This document shows, piece by piece, positions 4,201 through 7,868 of a stretch of 7,868 nucleotides of DNA. The position numbers were made by a program, and so were the translations under genes. The notes under the pieces were generated by a model, which saw nothing but the letters and a program-made list of their open reading frames with translations, was not told where the DNA came from and searched no databases. Source of the stretch: Pedococcus sp. GTDB lineage: Bacteria; Actinomycetota; Actinomycetes; Actinomycetales; Dermatophilaceae. The number at the start of each line of letters is the position of its first letter. Position 1 is the stretch's first letter. The DNA lies in NCBI GenBank assembly GCA_025936615.1, contig JAICSZ010000081.1, positions 1-7,868 on the forward strand. Direction: 5' to 3'.

Positions 4201-6735
4201 ATCGAGGTAGCGGACCCCGTCGTCGAGGACCTCCTGACCAGGGCGCGTCACCTCAACTCCATCGGCCGCTACCGGGACGCGGAGGCCACCTTGCGCCGCG
4301 CGCTCCAGCGGACCGACAAGGCTCCCGACGAGCAGGCCGGCGCGGCTCGCGCGCGAATCCTGATCACCCTCGCCTGGTCGACCGTCTACCTACGTGGCCG
4401 GACGCAGGCACTCGAGCTCCTGGAGGAGGTCCGCGCCAGCACGACCTCGTCCCGCTTGCTGGGCCTGACCCATGTCCAGGAGGCCGTGATCCACGTGACC
4501 TGCTCAGACTGGCAAGGGGCAATCAGTGCGATGGACGAGGCCGAGGGCGCATTCGAACTCTTCACACCGCGAGAGCAGGTCGCTGCGCTGCTCAACCGCG
4601 GGCTCGCGCACCTGTCGCTGCTGCACCTCGAGCCGGCACGGGCAGACCTCGACCGGGCCGTCGAGCTGTCGGTGGCCGAGCGCATCCCCGAGCAGGAGTT
4701 CAAGGCACGGCACAACCTCGGCTGCCTCGAGTTCTACGCGGGCCGGTTCCCGGAGGCCATCCGGCTCATGCGCGCAGCCGACGAGATGGACGCCCCGGTC
4801 CAGCGAGCGCGAGCGCGGCACGACCTCGCGCTCGTGCTCCTGGAGGTCGGCCTGCTCGACCAGGCCCGGACGGCACTGCGCTCCGCGCTCGCGGAGGCGC
4901 GCGCCGAGCACCTACGGCTCGACGAGGGCGACATCCACCTCGACCTGTCCCGCTGCGCAGTGCTCCTGGAGCAACCGGCGGCGGCACGGGCCGAGCTGGG
5001 CGCGGCCATCGCGGCATACCGCTCGAGGGGCGCGGTCCAACGGCAACGCAGTGCAGCACTCCAACGCGCCGCCGCGGACGTCGAGGACGGCCGCGTTCCT
5101 CGAAACCTCGAACAGGTCCTGGCGCCGTGGCTGCACGACCACCCGGTGACCCCTGAGGACAGGTTGGCAGTGAGGGTGCGGGCGGAGGCAGCCCTGCTGC
5201 GTGCCGACCTGGCCACAGCGGAACAGGCGCTCCAGCGGCTGCGCACGAAGGCGCCCCAAGGAGTCGCTGCCGCGATGCACGACCGGCTGCTGCGAGCCCG
5301 GTTCGCAGCAGCGCGCGGCGAGGCGGGACGCGCCCGTCGCACCGTCCGGGACGCCCTCACCCGGCTGACCACGACGCTGCAGCCGTCGCAGAGTGTCGAG
5401 GTGCGTTCCGCCCTGGCCGTGCACGGTCGTCGGCTCGCAGCCTTCGACCTGGCCGACGCGATGCGCAGCGGCTCGCCTCGGAGGGTCTTCGACAGCGTCG
5501 AACGCTGGCGGGCGGTCTCACACCGGCTCACCCCGGTCTCCGCTGAGCTCGACCCGAGGCACGAGCTGCTGCTCGCCGAGCTGAGGCGGGCCAGGCACCT
5601 GCTTGCCGGATCTGACCTCCCCGAGGGGACGGAGCGCGACCGGCTGCGAGAGAGGGCAGCCCGCCTCGAGTGGCAGGTTGCGCAGGATGACTGGGCCACC
5701 GCCGACGGAGTCGGCGAGGCAGCGTCGGACGCACGTGCACTCCGCGGCACGAGCCTGTCCGAGGTGCAGCCCCTGCTCGCCTCCGAAGGTGTCGCAGCGG
5801 TCGTCCTGTTCGACCACGACGGTGAGCAGTACGCCCTCCACGTGGCCGGCCGCCGCCCCACCCTCCACGCGCTCGGGCCGAGGTCGCACATTGCCGCCCT
5901 CGCCGCTCAGCTCGGCAGGGACCTGCGCGCCCGGGCGTTCGCCACGCCCAACCCAGCCCTGGCGAACGCCGTCCAGCGCGCGGTCGACTCCTCCGTGCGG
6001 GCCCTCGACACGGCACTGTTCTCATCCGTCGAGACCCAGCCCGGCATTGGCACGGTCGTCGTACCCGGACGCACACTCACGTCCGTGCCGTGGAACCTCC
6101 TGCCAAGCCTGGCCGGGCGCCCGGTGACCGTCTCTCCCTCGATGTCACGTTGGGCGAGCGGGCACCGTCCCTTCACGGGCCGGCCACCGACCACCGTGAC
6201 TGCCCTGGCTGGGCCCGGCCTCGCCCACGCGGGCAAGGAGGTCGAGGACGTGGGCTCCGTGTGGCGCAACGACCACGCGCTGACCTGCCGTGACGAGGCG
6301 ACGAGCGTCGACGTCAAGGTCGCCCTCGGCAGCGCCGGCCTGGTGCACATCGCCGCCCATGGCAGCCATGAGGACCAGAGTCCCTTCTTCTCGTCCCTTC
6401 GGATGGGAGATGGCCCCGTCTTCGCCCACGAGCTGCCGAGGCCGGTGGCTGCCGAGCACGTCGTGTTGTCCGCGTGCGACGTCGGTCGCTCGGACCTGCG
6501 GCCCGGGGACGAGCCCCTGGGGCTGACCGCTGCACTGCTCGCCCTGGGTGCGAGGTCGGTCGTGGCGGCCGTCGCCCCGGTGCGCGACGACGTCGCCTCA
6601 CGGGCGATGGTTCGCTACCACGAGCACCTGGCTTCGGGGCAGAGCGCGGCAGTCGCACTCGCCGACACCATCGTGGAGCACACCGACGCCGGCGCCTTCT
6701 GCCTCTTCGGAACGGATTGGTCGCCCACCCCCTGA
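4201..6735 (+). CDS. TPR-CHAT domain protein (caspase-like protease)
   Basis: This encodes about 844 residues. The N-terminal part, to about 470, is helical with TPR-like repeats: for example LNSIGRYRDAEATLRRAL near the start, LGCLEFYAGRFPEAIRLM at about 171-188, and HDLALVLLEVGLLDQARTAL after 200. Such repeats usually bind a partner or a trigger. A charged helical segment leads into the CHAT domain at about 515-842. The cysteine-protease dyad is intact: His720 in HIAAHGSH and Cys759 in LSACDVG. The typical C-terminal GAFCLFGTDW motif is present. CHAT proteases are caspase/separase relatives that cleave specific partners in the cytoplasm. No ATG, GTG or TTG occurs near the first TPR. ATC 4201 has the only well-placed ribosome binding site; TTG 4291 would cut into the first TPR, and GTG 4030 would overlap the previous gene by 163 bases. 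The start is therefore uncertain, while the body and stop are secure. Confidence 0.85.
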   Translation: MEVADPVVEDLLTRARHLNSIGRYRDAEATLRRALQRTDKAPDEQAGAARARILITLAWSTVYLRGRTQALELLEEVRASTTSSRLLGLTHVQEAVIHVTCSDWQGAISAMDEAEGAFELFTPREQVAALLNRGLAHLSLLHLEPARADLDRAVELSVAERIPEQEFKARHNLGCLEFYAGRFPEAIRLMRAADEMDAPVQRARARHDLALVLLEVGLLDQARTALRSALAEARAEHLRLDEGDIHLDLSRCAVLLEQPAAARAELGAAIAAYRSRGAVQRQRSAALQRAAADVEDGRVPRNLEQVLAPWLHDHPVTPEDRLAVRVRAEAALLRADLATAEQALQRLRTKAPQGVAAAMHDRLLRARFAAARGEAGRARRTVRDALTRLTTTLQPSQSVEVRSALAVHGRRLAAFDLADAMRSGSPRRVFDSVERWRAVSHRLTPVSAELDPRHELLLAELRRARHLLAGSDLPEGTERDRLRERAARLEWQVAQDDWATADGVGEAASDARALRGTSLSEVQPLLASEGVAAVVLFDHDGEQYALHVAGRRPTLHALGPRSHIAALAAQLGRDLRARAFATPNPALANAVQRAVDSSVRALDTALFSSVETQPGIGTVVVPGRTLTSVPWNLLPSLAGRPVTVSPSMSRWASGHRPFTGRPPTTVTALAGPGLAHAGKEVEDVGSVWRNDHALTCRDEATSVDVKVALGSAGLVHIAAHGSHEDQSPFFSSLRMGDGPVFAHELPRPVAAEHVVLSACDVGRSDLRPGDEPLGLTAALLALGARSVVAAVAPVRDDVASRAMVRYHEHLASGQSAAVALADTIVEHTDAGAFCLFGTDWSPTP

Positions 6736-6738
6736 CGC

Positions 6739-6784
6739 GGCACCAATGGTGCCCACGCGGCATACCTGCTCGGATGCCGCGTGG
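6739..6784. terminator. Double hairpin between convergent genes
   Basis: Two hairpins fill the 55-base gap between the CHAT stop and the cysE stop. The first is GGCACCA-A-TGGTGCC (6739-6753). The second has perfect 11-base arms, CCACGCGGCAT (6753-6763) and ATGCCGCGTGG (6774-6784), with a 10-base loop. They share one base, so both can nearly form together. No T run flanks either side. Position and symmetry suggest a bidirectional terminator serving both converging transcripts. Confidence 0.65.
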
Positions 6785-6790
6785 TCACCC

Positions 6791-7390
6791 TCAGATCCAG
6801 AGCGCCGGGTCCTTGAACATCGCCTCGTAGGGGTCCTCGTGCCCGTGCGGGAACCGGATGGTCGCCGGGATGCCGGTGGCAATCGCTCCGGCCGGGATGT
6901 CTTTGACGACAACGGAGTTCGCGCCGACCTGCACGTCGTCCCCGATGTAGACGGGGCCGAGGATGCGCGCACCAGCGCCGATGGTGACGCGCGAACCGAC
7001 AGTCGGGTGGCGCTTGACCTTCTTCAGCGAGCGACCACCGAGCGTGACGCCGTGGTAGAGCATCACGTCGTCCCCGACCTCGGCGGTCTCGCCGATCACG
7101 ACACCCATGCCGTGGTCGATGAAGAAGCGCCGCCCGATCACCGCAGCGGGGTGGATCTCCACCCCCGTCACCGCCCGCACCACGGTCATGAGCAGCCGCG
7201 CCACGATCCGCGACGGGCCGCCGCGCAGCCACAGCCGGTGGCCGAGGCGGTAGGCCCAGATCGCATGCAGCCCGGGGGAGTTCAGCGCGAGGTCGAGCCG
7301 CGAACGCGCCGCGGGGTCACGGGCGATCGCCGCGTCGAGGTCGTCGGCGACGCGGTTGCGAGCGCGTCTGGCGTAGAGGGCGAGGGTCAC
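6791..7390 (-). CDS. cysE: Serine O-acetyltransferase
   Basis: This encodes 199 residues of the short, EpsC-like form of CysE. It transfers acetyl from acetyl-CoA to L-serine, giving O-acetylserine, the committed step of cysteine synthesis. A helical N-terminal part (1-75) precedes a left-handed beta-helix of hexapeptide repeats (about 76-175: [48 protein letters not shown]). The active-site histidines are His93 (DHGMG) and His128 (KRHP), spaced 35 apart as in E. coli His158 and His193. The position equivalent to E. coli Asp143 is Glu78 (VEIHP). The C-terminus ends in Ile, as needed to insert into the CysK active site in the cysteine synthase complex. The GTG start at 7390 follows the cysK stop by 22 bases; AGGTGG about 12 bases upstream is a weak ribosome binding site. 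The two genes are surely co-transcribed. Confidence 0.93.
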   Translation of the reverse strand: MTLALYARRARNRVADDLDAAIARDPAARSRLDLALNSPGLHAIWAYRLGHRLWLRGGPSRIVARLLMTVVRAVTGVEIHPAAVIGRRFFIDHGMGVVIGETAEVGDDVMLYHGVTLGGRSLKKVKRHPTVGSRVTIGAGARILGPVYIGDDVQVGANSVVVKDIPAGAIATGIPATIRFPHGHEDPYEAMFKDPALWI

Positions 7391-7412
7391 GGGTGCAGAG
7401 CCACCTTGGGTC

Positions 7413-7868
7413 TCAGTCGAGCAGGTCGGAGAAGAGGATGGTCGACAGGTACCGCTCACCGAAGCTCGGGATGACGACCACGATCGTCTTGCCCTTGTTC
7501 TCCGGGCGGCGGGCGACCTGGTCGGCGGCCGCGAGTGCGGCGCCCGAGGAGATGCCGACGAGCAGCCCCTCCTCCTTGGCGGAGCGACGAGCCCAGTCGA
7601 CGGCGGTGTCGGCATCGATGTCGATGACCTCGTCGTAGATGCTCGTGTCAAGGATCTCCGGCACGAAGTTGGCGCCCAGCCCCTGGATCTTGTGCGGTCC
7701 CGGCTTGCCGCCGTTGAGGATGGCCGACTCGGCGGGCTCGACGGCGATGATCTGCACGTCGGGCTTGCGGGACTTCAGGACCTGGCCGACGCCGGTGATG
7801 GTGCCGCCGGTGCCGATGCCGGCGACGACGATGTCGACCTGGCCGTCGGTGTCCTTCCAGATCTCCTC
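7413..7868 (-). CDS. cysK: Cysteine synthase A, C-terminal half (cut by window end)
   Basis: The last 151 residues of a roughly 310-residue PLP enzyme are present; the start lies beyond the window. It makes cysteine from O-acetylserine and sulfide. The fragment begins at [10 protein letters not shown], then [10 protein letters not shown], the loop that holds the PLP phosphate. Further on come AVEPAES, the [15 protein letters not shown] segment and [11 protein letters not shown], with its serine near the PLP ring nitrogen. The end is [10 protein letters not shown]. All are typical of CysK rather than cystathionine beta-synthase, which would have a C-terminal CBS extension. It is the upstream gene of the cysK-cysE pair, and its product would also bind the CysE C-terminus. 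No frameshift is seen. Confidence 0.95.
   Translation of the reverse strand, partial: EEIWKDTDGQVDIVVAGIGTGGTITGVGQVLKSRKPDVQIIAVEPAESAILNGGKPGPHKIQGLGANFVPEILDTSIYDEVIDIDADTAVDWARRSAKEEGLLVGISSGAALAAADQVARRPENKGKTIVVVIPSFGERYLSTILFSDLLD

Noticed and set aside
4196..4210. Mini-ORF ATG TCA TCG AGG TAG as a leader peptide for the CHAT gene.
   Set aside because: Its ATG directly abuts the AGGAG site with no spacing, so efficient initiation is unlikely. It is mentioned only as a possible sign of a one-base indel.
102..6766. The 14-base sequence CCACGCGGCATACC occurs at 102-115, beside the tRNA gene, and at 6753-6766, after the CHAT gene, suggesting att-like repeats bounding an island.
   Set aside because: A GC-rich 14-mer can recur by chance in nearly 8 kb. 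The left copy is on the 5' side of the tRNA gene rather than its 3' end, the right copy is part of a hairpin, and no integrase or transposase is present.

Overview
The window is high-GC DNA with GTG starts, tight start/stop overlaps, a tRNA gene without an encoded CCA end and a leaderless-looking gene. All of this fits an Actinomycetota chromosome, possibly Micrococcales (a guess from general similarity only). It has housekeeping genes at both ends and an accessory-looking four-gene operon between them.

Left end (1-1040): a tRNA-Ser(UGA) gene on the minus strand. Two small plus-strand genes follow: a four-helix membrane protein of the DUF6328 type, and a 110-residue YtxH-like protein. A hairpin at 1103-1138 may end that unit.

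Intergenic 1041-1443: no convincing gene. Its right half is dense with regulatory-looking sequence: a nested palindrome (1296-1344), a sigma-70-like promoter with an inverted repeat in its spacer (1363-1391), and a near-consensus ECF sigma promoter, GGAAC-N16-CGTC (1397-1421), just upstream of the operon.

Centre (1444-6735): four co-directional, tightly coupled genes. They encode a subtilisin-like (S8) protease with an intact Asp/His/Ser triad, no signal peptide and a six-fold VGYG(D/E)G repeat; an ECF-type sigma factor; a 167-residue helical-plus-beta protein of unknown function; and a TPR-CHAT protein with an intact caspase-like His/Cys dyad. Junctions are a 1-base overlap, a 4-base ATGA overlap and an 8-base gap. 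I infer a cytoplasmic stress- or invasion-response module in which two proteases act with a dedicated sigma factor that may switch on its own operon. The layout resembles in logic the TPR-CHAT / sigma pair of type III-E CRISPR systems, but no CRISPR component is present. The CHAT gene has no ATG, GTG or TTG at its natural N-terminus; the best-placed start is ATC at 4201.

Right end (6736-7868): a short convergent gap with two hairpins, then minus-strand cysteine biosynthesis genes: cysE (serine O-acetyltransferase), preceded by the C-terminal half of cysK (cysteine synthase), which runs off the window. CysE makes O-acetylserine and CysK converts it to cysteine.
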